From positions 620,001 to 684,000 of the forward strand of contig CAKJVC010000021.1 in assembly GCA_918026815.1 (NCBI GenBank): DNA of 64,000 bases. Direction: 5' to 3'. The notes beneath the pieces were generated by a model. That model did no database searches, was not told the origin of the DNA, and saw only the letters and a program-made list of their open reading frames with translations. A program made the translations under genes and the position numbers. This stretch comes from Chalara sp. BL73. Lineage: Eukaryota; Ascomycota; Leotiomycetes; Helotiales. This document shows, one piece after another, positions 48,591 through 59,633 of this stretch (positions are counted from its first letter, which is position 1; every line of letters begins with the position of its first letter).

Positions 48591-49061
48591 TCAGGGCCTG
48601 ACGCTTGAAGCTTGAGAGATATATTTTGTGTGCGAAGCTGTGGCCACCAACGGCCCTGGCCGCCCCTCTATCAATTTATAAATCCGGATTGTCGTGAAAG
48701 CAACACTCCTGCCTACTTTGTTTGCTTTTGCTTCAACCTCAATCGTGTCCCCAACTTGTGCGCCTCCAATGTACGTAACATGAATGTCGATGCTTGCACC
48801 AGTCTTCTCGAGGCCATGAGTTGCAATGGCCAACCCACCGCTCCAATCCACGATTGTAGCACTAACTGACCCGTGAATTGTGCCTCTTGAGTTCACATGG
48901 TTTTTTTCGAGCAGGATATTTGCTACCACGGTTCCTTTTGTTGCAGACACAATCGTCGCAGAAGATAATCCGAGGAAATCGTAGATAGGGCTATTTCCTT
49001 GCATCCGCTCTGCTACTCCTTTAACATGCTCTAGTTTCGATGCGCCTTCTGTGCCTTCCAT
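48591..49061 (-). CDS. Acyl-CoA thioesterase of the 4HBT/PaaI type (ACOT13-like), 156 aa
   Basis: Single exon. I start at ATG 49061 (MEGTEGASKLEHVKG); the open frame extends 75 nt further only from a TTG. The hot-dog fold signature is clear: NILLEKNHVNSRGTIHGSVSATIVDWSGGLAIATHG (about residues 70-105), including the GTIHGS...D catalytic/substrate loop, then IDIHVTYIGGAQVGDTIEVEAKANKVGRSVAFTTI. Such enzymes hydrolyse medium- or long-chain acyl-CoA, often at mitochondria. No clear targeting peptide in the chosen model; if translation began upstream, the Arg-rich extension (TYRRRRPLFISASRR) could act as a mitochondrial presequence. It is unrelated in detail to the THEM6-like protein in the same window. 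Confidence 0.88.
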   Translation of the reverse strand: MEGTEGASKLEHVKGVAERMQGNSPIYDFLGLSSATIVSATKGTVVANILLEKNHVNSRGTIHGSVSATIVDWSGGLAIATHGLEKTGASIDIHVTYIGGAQVGDTIEVEAKANKVGRSVAFTTIRIYKLIEGRPGPLVATASHTKYISQASSVRP

Positions 49062-49620
49062 TGTGATGTGGCAGATACGCCTGGAGGCAGAGATAAATAA
49101 GGGTCGTCGTCTGCGATATGTGAGCGGCAATGGCAATTTCCTGATGTCGTTGCCTCCCTTAATTGACTAATATAAACGTGTGATACTAGATGAAATAGCA
49201 GAGTAATTCAAGCTTCACAACGCACAAGTGTGTTGGGCACCTACGCTGGTGCCTTGCCTCATCGTATTTCAAGTAAAAAAATATCTCGGATTCGCAAAGG
49301 GGATGACGAAGTGGGTGGCTCGGATCTTGGCGTCGCGAGGGGCAGCATCAGCCTTGAAATAAGTCCCTGGCTTCCTGGTGTCTTCTAAATCCTTACAACA
49401 CACATACAGTCCTATTAGAATCGCTCGAAACTATTCATCCTTTCTATTGTAAAGATAACAGGAAAATCTCTCCTGATATCGAAGGCGAGCCTTGTTGCGA
49501 CCAAACAACAAGCCACTGTTTACCCCTCCAGGTTGTTTCTTTGAACTTCTACCTGGATCCGGACGGATTGACAATAAATTCGCGAATAATATAAGGGACC
49601 AGGCTTGAGATACCGCAAAT
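49062..49620. promoter_or_regulatory. Divergent intergenic region, thioesterase / fimbrin
   Basis: 559 bp between opposed start codons; both promoters lie here. No specific site is claimed. Confidence 0.45.
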
Positions 49621-51795
49621 ATGAATGTTATAAAATTGCAGAGGTATGCTTGGGAGAATTCTATTCTATCCCTCAAACGGAATTCAGAACGGCCAGTGCT
49701 GACACTATACGTATAGGAAGTATCCTCACTTCCAACAGGACGAAATCTTCAGCTTGCAAGACGCCTTCCGAAAACTCGATGTGGATGATAAAGGATACAT
49801 TGATGAGGCGACTGCGATCAAGGCAACCCAAGGAAGCGAGAGACAGCCGTATGATGTTGTCAGACAAGCATTGAAAGAGGTTGAGCTAGATTCCTCACGA
49901 AGAGTAGAATTGGATGACTATGTAGGAGTAGGTCATAGAGAACACTTTGCACAAGGACATTACTAATGTCTTTTTCAGCTCATCTCAAAACTCCGGGAAT
50001 CCTCACCTGCGCAGCAGCGAATATCAGCCGGTCCTACAACACCAAGTCGAGGAGGGGTTGTGTCTCAACAAACAGGTGGCGCACATGCTTCCAAGGGCAG
50101 TGTAAGTGGGAAGATTCAAGTTCAAGGCTCAACGTCTAGTTCCACACATACCATCAACGAAGATGAGCGTACAGAGTTCACCCGTCATATCAATGCGGTC
50201 CTCGCAGGGGACCCAGATCTTGGATCACGCCTTCCTTTCGCGATAGACACCTTCGAGATGTTCGACGATTGCAAGGATGGGCTTGTGTTGGCTAAATTGA
50301 TCAATGACAGTGTACCAGACACGATCGACGAGCGTGTACTAAACCGAGCAGGCAAGAAGATTAAGTCTCTCAATGCGTTTCACATGACTGAGAACAACAA
50401 CATCGTGATTGAATCTGCGAAGGGTATTGGATGTTCAGTAGTAAACATTGGTAGTGGAGATATCATAGAGGGACGGGAGCACCTGATCTTAGGTCTTATT
50501 TGGCAGATAATCCGCAGAGGTCTGCTGGGAAAGATTGACATCAAGCTTCACCCAGAGCTCTACCGTTTGCTGGAAGAGGATGAGACCCTGGAACAATTCT
50601 TGAGATTGCCTCCGGAGCAGATTCTTTTAAGATGGGTTAACTACCATCTGAAAGCTGCTAACTGGCCGCGAAGGTAACTGCCAATCTTGTTTGTAATAAA
50701 TTCGACTCAAGCTAACTATCCGAAGAGTTACAAACTTCTCCAGCGATGTCAAAGATGCCGAAAATTATGCCGTACTACTTGCCCAGATTGCCCCAGAACA
50801 CTGCGATCGTGGACCTCTAAAGACACGTGACCTATTGCAAAGAGCTGAGCAAGTCCTACAAAATGCTGATACTCTTGGCTGTCGAAAATTCCTTACGCCA
50901 AGTTCTCTTGTTGCTGGAAATCCTAAGTTGAATCTTGCCTTCGTTGCAAATCTCTTCAATACATGGCCAGCATTAGATCCAATCACCGAAGAGGAAAAAC
51001 TTGAAGTTGATGACTTCGACGCAGAGGGTGAGCGAGAAGCTCGAGTCTTCACGCTATGGCTCAACAGTCTGGATGTTCAGCCCGCCGTGAACTCTTTGTA
51101 TGACGATCTCCGAGATGGTACTATCCTTCTACAAGCGTACGATAAGGTGATCAAAGGCTCTGTGAATTGGCGACACGTTAACAAGCTTCCTCCAGGAGGT
51201 GGTGAGATGGGTCGCTTCAAGGCTGTTGAGAACACCAACTACGCCATTGAGCTCGGCAAGCAAAATCGCTTCTCCCTCGTTGGTGTCCAAGGAGCAGATA
51301 TTACGGACGGCCAGCGCACCCTTACTCTTGGCCTGGTCTGGCAATTGATGCGAAAGGATATCTCCGAAACACTCTCAGCACTCGCACAACGACTTGGTAA
51401 GCGCGAGATTACAGATGCCGAGATGGTAAAATGGGCCAACGATATGTCGCGCAAGGGTGGTAAGAACTCCTCCATTCGCACCTTCAAGGATCAGACCATT
51501 GGCCAGGGCGTGTTCTTCCTTGATGTTTTGAACGGGATGAAGAGCAGCTATGTAGACTACGATCTCGTGACGCCTGGTCGAACCGACGACGATGCATACT
51601 TGAATGCCAAGCTGAGTATCAGTATTGCTCGTAAGTTGGGTGCTACTATCTGGCTGGTGCCTGAGGATATCTGCCAAGTTCGAAGCAAGTTGGTGCTGAC
51701 GTTTATTGGTAAGACTTTATGATTTCGTGATTCTAGTATGGGACTAACTAAGCGGCACAGGTTCTTTGATGGCCACACACGAGAAGATGCAATAA
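49621..51795 (+). CDS. SAC6: Fimbrin (plastin), actin-bundling protein, 648 aa
   Basis: Five exons: 49621-49643, 49717-49927, 49979-50673, 50726-51708 and 51761-51795. The first exon is only 23 nt (MNVIKLQ and a split Arg) and joins to KYPHFQQDEIF. An EF-hand-like region follows (FRKLDVDDKGYIDEATA, residues about 24-75). Two actin-binding domains come next, each with two calponin-homology units: FEMFDDCKDGLVLAKLIND, ILGLIWQIIRRGL, LLRWVNYHLKAANW, then ARVFTLWLNSLDVQPAVNSLYDDLRDGT, LTLGLVWQLMRKD and the fourth unit ending IWLVPEDICQVRSKLVLTFIGSLM. Fimbrin cross-links actin filaments in endocytic patches and rings. The last exon encodes only about 11 residues. Length matches other fungal fimbrins. 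Confidence 0.96.
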
Positions 51796-52510
51796 AGGCT
51801 GAATGATAGAGAGGTCTTACTTTTGGAGTGTGAAATACGGCGGCATTTTCGTGGGCTACAGAAAAGTCTTTCTTTATGGGCAGGAATGTTGAACGAATGA
51901 GAGCATGAGGGTATGAATGTAACGTTGATAGGTCGTCAATCAAAGAGTTCACCAAGAATTTCTGCCGCCGCGAGTGCTTCGGGCGTGCACTTGAGCACCT
52001 TGATAGCCTTTTTGTGTACTTACGGATAAGTACTCTCTACAAAGGGATAGTATATATTCTTCAGGCGTAAAACAATGTCACCAGAAGCAAATGCTCCTTC
52101 TAATTACTATTTCGCCATATAGTGTAACAAAAAACTAGACGATACGAACACATCGGTAGTGCCGTAACGCAAATAGCTTGCAAGATAGGTCTTTGCTCAA
52201 CATAAGAATAGTTACACTGGCACGGAAAGAACTGCAGAGGAAATGGGAATCAATTTGTGCATTGCTACGCTATTACTAAGAGCAACTATGTGCCAATAAA
52301 GTCTCGCGAAATTGTTCGATTAGGTTTGGCGTACTGTGTCGACCGAAAGCATCGAAACTCGGAGGGACCCGTATCTAGAAACACCAAGCGTAAATCAGGC
52401 AAAAGGGGAAAAAGGAAAAAGTCAAAGCTTCTGTGGAAAACAACCAGACCCAGAGACCAAGTTAACTTTTGTCGACCATGTGTACGCCTCCCAGTGCATC
52501 AAATCCAGAT
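51796..52510. other. Intergenic between convergent genes
   Basis: 3' regions of fimbrin and the SR-type gene. Plus-strand frames at 52257-52708 overlap the SR gene in antisense and are shadows. Confidence 0.5.
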
Positions 52511-53738
52511 TTACTCAGCGGTGTCGAGCTCGTCGTGAGCGGGTGCTGGGGATTCAAGAGGGGCTGTTCGAGCATCAACGTCCATTCTGCTGGCTCGAAC
52601 CGGAAGGGAGAAATCACCTTTCGAGTGGTCACCGTTCGTTCCATTCTCTCGATCATCGTCCTTGTGGTCGCGATCCCTTCTGCTGGTGTCAGTTGTGAAC
52701 TTCATTAACTTAAAACCTCATTCTTACGGGTCATCTCGGCTGCGGGAACGGTCACGGCGTGGGCTACGGGAACGGCGATCATAATCACGGTCCCGGCGGT
52801 CATCCTTTCGAGGAGAATCACGGCCACGACGAGGAGAAAGGCTGCGGCCACCGCGGCGATCACGGTCCCGATCCTCACGAAGGCGACGATCAGAAACACG
52901 TGGTTGACGACCGTCATCGAAACGCCAGGAAGCAGATGGAGGAGTACGAGCCCACTAAGTACAAGTTAGTTTCTGGGTGATAAAGTTTAGGGTAATACGG
53001 CATACCTCAATCTTTAAGAGATCATCCCTACCGATACGCTTGTTGTGCATATCATGGTAGGCATCATCTGCATCACGGCGGTTCTCATACTCAACGAAAG
53101 CGAATCTTCTTCAAGTGTCAATGATATTAGAGGTGACTTGAATTGGGAAATGACTAGAAACAGGGGAATACTCACAGACGAGAAGCCGCAGTTCGGGGAG
53201 CAGGAATATCGCAACGAACAAGACGACCATAGCTGCGCAACGTGTTAGAATGGTTCCCCTATTTTCTAAGGATAGGATTGTAAAGTAGTGGAATAGTATA
53301 ATAGTATAATAGTAGATATCCTCGTATATAATAATGGTACAACTCATTTGCGACCCAGGCATTTGGAGACAAGGTTCGAATCGCAATCAGTGGGCTCGAT
53401 CAAATGGAGAGAGAGAGGCAGTGTGGCATCTGCCAGGTAGGTGACAGCGATGTCTCGAGGATATGGAAGGACGAGGAGGAGGGACAAATATTGGATGGAG
53501 TGAAAGATGACGTCGCTCGAAGCGTTTGATGCGGAGTGGTGACATACCGTTCGAATTCGTAAGCTAGATCGCGAGCGCGTGTACCTGGACCAAAGCCCTG
53601 TAGTGCAACAGTCAGTATGAAACAGATAATGAATGTGTTAGAAAGGGAAATGGTCCTGTAGTTATTGGGGGCAATTCAAACGAGTGAGATTGGAGAGCTT
53701 ACAGTAACATAAAGAGTAGTTCCTCCACGAGAACCCAT
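52511..53738 (-). CDS. SR-type splicing factor with one RRM and an RS tail, 213 aa
   Basis: Six exons: 53703-53738, 53548-53597, 53176-53232, 53006-53105, 52728-52954 and 52511-52682. Introns are 105, 315, 70, 51 and 45 nt. The N-terminal RRM has RNP2 (TTLYVTGF), a loop GTRARDLAYEFERYGRLVRCDIP, and RNP1 (RLFAFVEYENRRDADDAYHDM). An Arg/Ser/Asp-rich tail follows (RRSRSPRRDRSRSRDD), then an acidic end (PAPAHDELDTAE). SR proteins act in pre-mRNA splicing and mRNA export in the nucleus. Retaining the last 45-nt intron (donor GTAAGA) gives an immediate stop after DDP, so two C-termini are possible. The 315-nt intron 2 is unusually long for this window and contains ATAGT microsatellite sequence. Yeast NPL3 and fission-yeast Srp1/Srp2 are the nearest named relatives; assignment among them is not certain. 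Confidence 0.9.
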
Positions 53739-54587
53739 TGCGTAAAGAAGAGGGTAGTTATGAGACGTGTCGTGTCAAAGATGTGGAGGCTTCGGCCGGC
53801 TCTCTTGTCTTTGATGATGGAGGATGATGAGAAAAGATTAAGTTGGTAACTGATGAGGCTCTCACAGCATGCCGGGTCGGCAAAATATTAGCGTCCGGAT
53901 TTACTTAGTCCTACCCCAGCCCTAGCTTCTTATACATAAGGCAGAATGACCTATTTTACAAATCCATTCAGTCATTCCTTTGACTCTATTAATCGAAGAA
54001 GGTAGTGATTTAGGTAATTATTTCTTTGACTTTTTAAAACTCTGGGTATTTATTTATTTTGTAAAGCTAGCCAAAGTTGCGAGGACCAGTTCTATCTAGA
54101 AATCTTCTCAGCTCTTCAAGGTTACAACATTCACTGGTTTGTATCTCTTCGAGGCAAATGATAGCATCTATCCGACAATATACGCAGCCATCTACTTGTG
54201 TTGGGTACCTTAGCAGCTTTTGTATTTAGTCGGAAGCTTTAGATATGATTGCCTGACCAATATTTCGGAGAATCACTCCTTGAGAAGATGATAGATATAA
54301 GTTCAGCTTTAAGTCTTCGGACAGACATATACCATTGGTTATCTCTAAAGTCTTCTTTTGATGGGTTAAGATGTATATCCTGCCCTATCTACAACGCTTG
54401 CTTCGTAATGCTTCATAAATGCATGCAATAGTCAACGCATGCACCTTCATATGCAAAGCTCTGTGCTTTGATTGCCTCTATAAGTTCAGCCGGCTATGCT
54501 ATCTGGCACGCCAAACATATCGTTCTCAAGTCTGCAAGAGATATAGTGTACAACGCTGCTTACTCTAAACAGGTCTCATGAATAAGT
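53739..54587. other. Intergenic, SR gene promoter and carrier 3' region
   Basis: No gene recognised. The part next to 53738 holds the SR-gene promoter. Confidence 0.45.
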
Positions 54588-55819
54588 TCATAAGTCTGTC
54601 ACTTTTGGTCGAAGTCCAAGAAGAAAATCTCGAGTCATCTCAAAACTAAGCCAGCTACTGGCCATACTTGGCGCCACCTTCAGGAGATTGGGCACAATTC
54701 CTTTGTACATGCCTCTGAGTCCTTCTTGCGCAATGATTACTCTTATGGCATCAAAAATTGACTTGTATTGATAGCCCATTCCAGTCATGGTGTTTATCTG
54801 GAATCGCCGTCGCAGGACATCACTTCGTATCATCAGTATCTGCCTAGCACTACTACCATATATACACTGAACTGAACTTACAATGGATATGTGCAGGTCT
54901 GGGCTACCGCACCTGAAACGGCCCCTGCTATAAGCTTACGAGCATTGTTTGGGTTTTCATCTCCTTCTGGGGTAAGATATTTTCGAACAAGTTCATATGT
55001 CATAAAGTTGAGTCCAACCTTAAGGGCTCATTAGTGACGTGGTCTCTCTTATTTGAGTCTCAACTTACATATGGTGCAACTCCAGCAACTGTGGGGATGA
55101 TGCCTCTATATAGTGCCAAGATACCGCCTTCTGTTTTGTACATTATCACCATCGTAGCCCACATGCCCGGAAGCTTTGATTGCTGTGCTTTAGTGAGTGC
55201 AGCGAACGATGCTGACTGAATAGATAAACGTGTTCGGACGATATCTAGAGGATACGTGCAGAACACAGAAGTTATACCAGCTGCCCCACCACAAACTAGA
55301 CGACTGATTGAGCTCATGTCGCCTGCTGAATTCTCAAAGAACTGCATAGATATGTAAGAATTTGTTCCCGCACAAATAGATAGGATGTAATGTTATTCTT
55401 CAACGTTCATGGGGTCTATATCAAGGGGAAATGTGCTCACTCGCTTATAAATGTTGTAGCTTCCAAACTGGACTGCAGAATACGGCACAATACGTATGCA
55501 ATTGGTGCCATTCCCTCTCATAAACCCTCTCCAACCTTCATCCCTCCACATTTTTAACAGCCCTTTCCCAACTGACAGCTTGTATTCTTCCCGACCAGCG
55601 CTTTGGATCTGGAACAGAATCTTCAATCGTTCGAGAGGCGATACGACGGTTCTAGAAACAGCTCCTGCAACTCCACCGGCGCAAAATGCCGCCACGACCG
55701 GTTGCGAGAAAGTGTCGCGTAGTTGGATGACCCTGGATCCATATGTACTAGGTTGTTGTATTGCTTGCTTCTAACAGTTAGTGATATACAGCAGATAGAA
55801 CCGATTGCCTTACAGCCAT
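54588..55819 (-). CDS. Mitochondrial carrier, YPR011C-like (SLC25 family), 325 aa
   Basis: Five exons: 55814-55819, 55441-55767, 55069-55341, 54882-55018 and 54588-54822. The first coding exon is only two codons (ATGGCT) before GTAAGG. The three SLC25 repeats are present, each with its PX[DE]XX[KR] signature: [28 protein letters not shown] and [14 protein letters not shown]. The companion motifs are [19 protein letters not shown] and [28 protein letters not shown] and [23 protein letters not shown] match yeast YPR011C, which carries adenosine phosphosulfate and PAPS. Located in the inner mitochondrial membrane with six segments. Substrate is inferred from that resemblance and could differ. 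Confidence 0.92.
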
Positions 55820-56976
55820 GATGAACGAGTGCGCAATGCTAGGATCTGGGTACAAGAAATTCGCGCGTCTTCAGACTTCAAGCCATGCACGCCTAGAGCA
55901 CCCTCTAGCAACCAATATGACCCCAATTTGCGATTCCCATTCGTAAGCACAGTCTAGTTTGACTCCTAATCACCGTTTCCTACTTCCAATGGCTGCGCAA
56001 TAGCCCAAATTTTGCTTTACGGTCGCCAGAGCTTGGACGGGAAAGAAGCTGCGGTTCTTGTTACAGGGACCATGCAAACTTTCGGAAGGGATTTGGCAGG
56101 GTGGAACGGACAGTCTCCGGTACAGATAAAGACTTCTTAGCGAATTCCTCGATGATATTCATAGGAGAGAGTCGTCAATGTATATCTCGAGATTTGTGTC
56201 TTCATCAGGAGTAGCGTCAAGGTTCAGAGCTCCCCGGTTGCGCATCATTTGACAGCCCAGGCCAAGTTAGAATGTATCCGAGGGCCCCAAGCGCCTTAGT
56301 CAGCGAAAAGAAAACGGAACCCAAAGTTTACGTTGAGGCTGAGATGGAATAAGTACTCTTTGTGATAGAATCTCTATGCGTAATATTGGGATTAATAGAA
56401 GCTATATCTAAGGCGAGCATCCATTAGATCGGGGTTTGAGTGTTTCTCATGAACTCAGACATAGTATTAGTCATGAGCCCAAGTCACACGAAACAAAACA
56501 CTTTTCAGATCACGAACTGTATCTAAACTTAGTAGGATGACGATATGTCTCATTCCCCATAAGCTCTGGCTTCGTCCAAGTAATAAATTTCAACAAATCA
56601 CAAAGGATGACTCAGTATCCTGACATTGAAAAGTTGCATGCATCACCCACCAATGTGTGGATCACGTGATAGTTAAATTTCATCATCAAGTGCAATTATT
56701 TCTAATTTTCTGCTTGGGTTAAGCAACAAGATGTTCCATAGAGGCTTGTAAAGCATTGGCACAGACTCTTAATTAATGAAGAGTTATATTCTAATCGTTA
56801 AAACAAAAAACTGGCGTGACCTGTGTGCTTTGGTCTGAGTGGTTTGGCTTGGCAAAGATTAGCGCGTATTTTTTGAGGATAAGCGAGAGATCCCACGCAA
56901 AATCCGAGAATTGAGGATTTTGAAATCTAGACGACTTCTCAACACAATCCGAAATCGACAATTCGACAATCGCAAC
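55820..56976. other. Divergent intergenic region, carrier / eL18
   Basis: 1.16 kb without a gene. The right end is the promoter of the ribosomal protein gene. No specific site is claimed. Confidence 0.45.
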
Positions 56977-57815
56977 CATGGGTACGTTACTCATTTTGCC
57001 TGTCGTATGCAAGTGGGTGTCTGGTATCTCTGCCAAAGTCTTTTTGAGCTCAACAGCCTGATACAGACTTGGTGAAGATCCAGCAGATCCTGCGTAGTAA
57101 TTTGTGTCGCAAGACCAAGTTCAAAGAGCATACCAGACCATAGGCTGACGACAGCGATTTATTATAGGTATCGATCTTGACGCTCACCACGTTCGGAGCA
57201 CTCACCGCAAGGCGCCTAAGAGTGACAATGTCTACCTTAAGTTGCTTGTGAAGCTCTACCGCTTCTTGGCTCGTAGGTCACTCAGCAGCTACAATAAACG
57301 CATGCTAACCGGCTTGTAGGCCGAACTGAATCTTCTTTCAACAAGGTTGTTCTCCGCCGACTTTTTATGTCCCGCATCAACAGACCTCCCGTCTCCCTCT
57401 CCCGACTTGTCGCCAACACCTCCGAGAAGTCAAACAACAAGACCATCGTTGTCGTTGGCACCATCACAGATGACAACCGTCTCTTGACCGTCCCCAAGCT
57501 GAGTGTCGCTGCGCTCCGATTCACAGCCACTGCTCGTGCACGCATCCTTGCTGCTGGAGGAGAGACTTTGACTCTTGATCAACTTGCTCTACGCGCACCA
57601 ACCGGAAGCAACACCCTCCTTCTCAGAGGACCAAAGAATTCTCGTGAGGCCTTCAAGCACTTCGGTTTCGGGCCACACAAGCACAAGGTAGGACACTTGC
57701 GAAAGAAATTCATGGGCATAGTTGACTCAATTTCTAGAAACCATATGTTGAGTCCAAGGGTCGTAAGTTCGAGAAGGCTCGTGGTCGCAGACGTTCCCGT
57801 GGTTTCAAGGTCTAG
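56977..57815 (+). CDS. RPL18: 60S ribosomal protein eL18, 184 aa
   Basis: Four exons: 56977-56980, 57168-57272, 57320-57687 and 57738-57815. The first coding exon is just ATGG, followed by a 187-nt intron, a layout common for fungal ribosomal protein genes. The protein reads [19 protein letters not shown], then [93 protein letters not shown], then [22 protein letters not shown] and the basic end [11 protein letters not shown]. Length agrees with yeast L18 (186 aa). It is a structural part of the large ribosomal subunit. Introns 2-4 are 47 and 50 nt. Confidence 0.97.
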
Positions 57816-58056
57816 ATGCGCAATAGCGGTGATGTTTATTATACATCTAAGGCTTTCCCGGCAAAATAAGATACCTTGGGATTGCGATACTACAGGAGTT
57901 TATTATGAGAGCATGGAAGGGCGTATACTAGCTTATCATAGCATCAAAAATGAACAATGGGCCTATTGCGAAGAATCGATCCTCAGTTTTGTCGTGACCC
58001 TAGCAACATCTTCCGTTGGGATATCTTACACATATACGAGAGCTATGAGCCAAATT

Positions 58057-59338
58057 TTATTTTCCACCAACTCCATCTTTATTACCACCACAATAATCAT
58101 TCGTAGTTGCAGAATCTTCATGCGCAGGAGGCTCTTCTTCATGGTCTCGTTTCTTTGGAGGATCACTCTTCCTTCTCATAGCAACAAAATATGCTTCTTT
58201 AGATTCCTAATGAAGTCAGCAGTGACCAAAATCAGAAGGTTGTAGCTTACACTCCTGGATGACTCCGGTTTCTCCCTGTAAACAGCTGCAAACATCTTCC
58301 GTAGACGACCTTCCAATTCTTTATCCTCAGCTCCCTGATAGAACTTACAGACAAAATGTCCCCCAACCTTCAACGTCTCATGGGCGAACAGTAGTGCTGC
58401 AGTACACAAATCCTATTATAAATTAATCTCCCATTTTCTTCACATAGAAAGAAGCCGATAAAACATACCATACTACCAGCATGGTCTTTGAAGCTAATGC
58501 CGCTTGTGTTCATCATCCTATAATACGGGTCACTTAGACTTCTCTTCCAAAATCCAGACGTCTGATCCCAGGGAGCGGACATATCACTCAACACCACATC
58601 AACCACCCTACCAGGAACTTCTTTTCTCCCGCTTCTCCCTCTCATCCGCACCTCTACTCCCTCCTCTCCTCCCTCTCCCGCAACATGCTGCTCCAAATCG
58701 ATATAGTTCTGGTCCGTCTGCAGCACGCCAGGCGCCTCCTCCGTCGTGAAGATGGACGGCCGCATCCGGTTCTGCGGGTTATCACGCAGGAACTCTTTTA
58801 CGGAATCCCGGACGGAAGGAGAGAGGAAGTTGCCTTGAATGGTTGAGACGCCCTTGGGAGGCTGCGCGGGGATGATGTCGATGCCGACAATCCGCCCATT
58901 GGGCTTTGTGCGCTCGACCGCTACTTGGGACCAGCTGCCTGGCGCATATCCCTAAATCTATCAATCCCATCCCTTCCCACACGTAGAACGGGTCCTTACG
59001 AGATCTACAACGGTTTGCCCTTTCTTAAAGATTTTGTACTTGGCGTCAATCTAGAGCGTGTTAGCGAAGGAATGCGATTGGGAGGGATGGCATGCCTCTA
59101 GGAGCTTAAAAGCTGCCCTGCTTTTTAGGCCTTGGACTTTGGCTTCTCGTGCGAAGGCATCACGCCCTTGTCTACTCTTCCATCGTGTTGAGGAGGACGA
59201 TTGGCGTGTATGGCGAATGGCAGATGGATAGAGCTTTAGTGAGCCTGAAACCACTTTCCGGCAAAAGAAAGAAGGCTGTGAACATGAATTAATACTTAAG
59301 AATGTAAAAAATGCCTGCGCGGCATTTTGAGAAAGCAT
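58057..59338 (-). CDS. MRM2: Mitochondrial 21S rRNA 2'-O-methyltransferase (FtsJ/RrmJ family), 362 aa
   Basis: Five exons: 59096-59338, 59000-59050, 58469-58951, 58251-58412 and 58057-58206. The start is ATG 59338 ([13 protein letters not shown]). The first 60 residues are hydrophobic and basic without acidic residues, as in a mitochondrial presequence. Intron 1 (59051-59095) starts GC, not GT; using it joins SRAAFKLLE to [28 protein letters not shown], the SAM-binding motif of FtsJ. Other motifs are [25 protein letters not shown] and [11 protein letters not shown] (catalytic lysine). A Gly/Glu-rich insert lies between them. The C-terminal tail is charged and probably disordered. It methylates a uridine ribose in the large mitochondrial rRNA. 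Convergent with eL18, 241 bp between stops. Confidence 0.93.
59051..59095 (-). other. GC-AG intron in MRM2
   Basis: Minus-strand donor GAG|GCATGC, branch GCTAAC, acceptor CTCTAG, length 45 nt. There is no GT donor in the interval, and leaving the intron in gives a stop at its last codon. Confidence 0.85.
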
Positions 59339-59633
59339 GAGAGTTCTGATTTGAGGGAATGGTGGGTAGAGTAACAAAAGAACGTGGAATCTCTCCCAAA
59401 TATTTTTGTGGGTTTATGACGCTTGGCCCATGCTACGCCGATCAACTTTTGGATACTGATATATCAGATCACATTCATTTCAGTCTAATTCTTAGGACTT
59501 ATCATTTCATACAATTCACTATCATAGTCAGGACTCCAGACTCCATGTCCTATATGCATCCATCCATAACACCAACAAGCGATCACGCCCTTATCCCAAT
59601 ATAGTTTATTTCTACATATCATGAGAACCTTCA

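Noticed and set aside
52257..52708. Overlapping plus-strand frames of 64-120 aa
   Set aside because: Antisense to the SR gene C-terminal exons and without motifs of their own.
53371..53395. GGTTCGAATC, like a tRNA T-loop
   Set aside because: The flanking bases do not form a T stem, and no D arm, anticodon arm or acceptor stem can be drawn. It lies in an intron of the SR gene.
56981..57167. Possible intronic snoRNA in eL18 intron 1
   Set aside because: No clear box C (TGATGA) paired with box D and a terminal stem; H/ACA not evident either.
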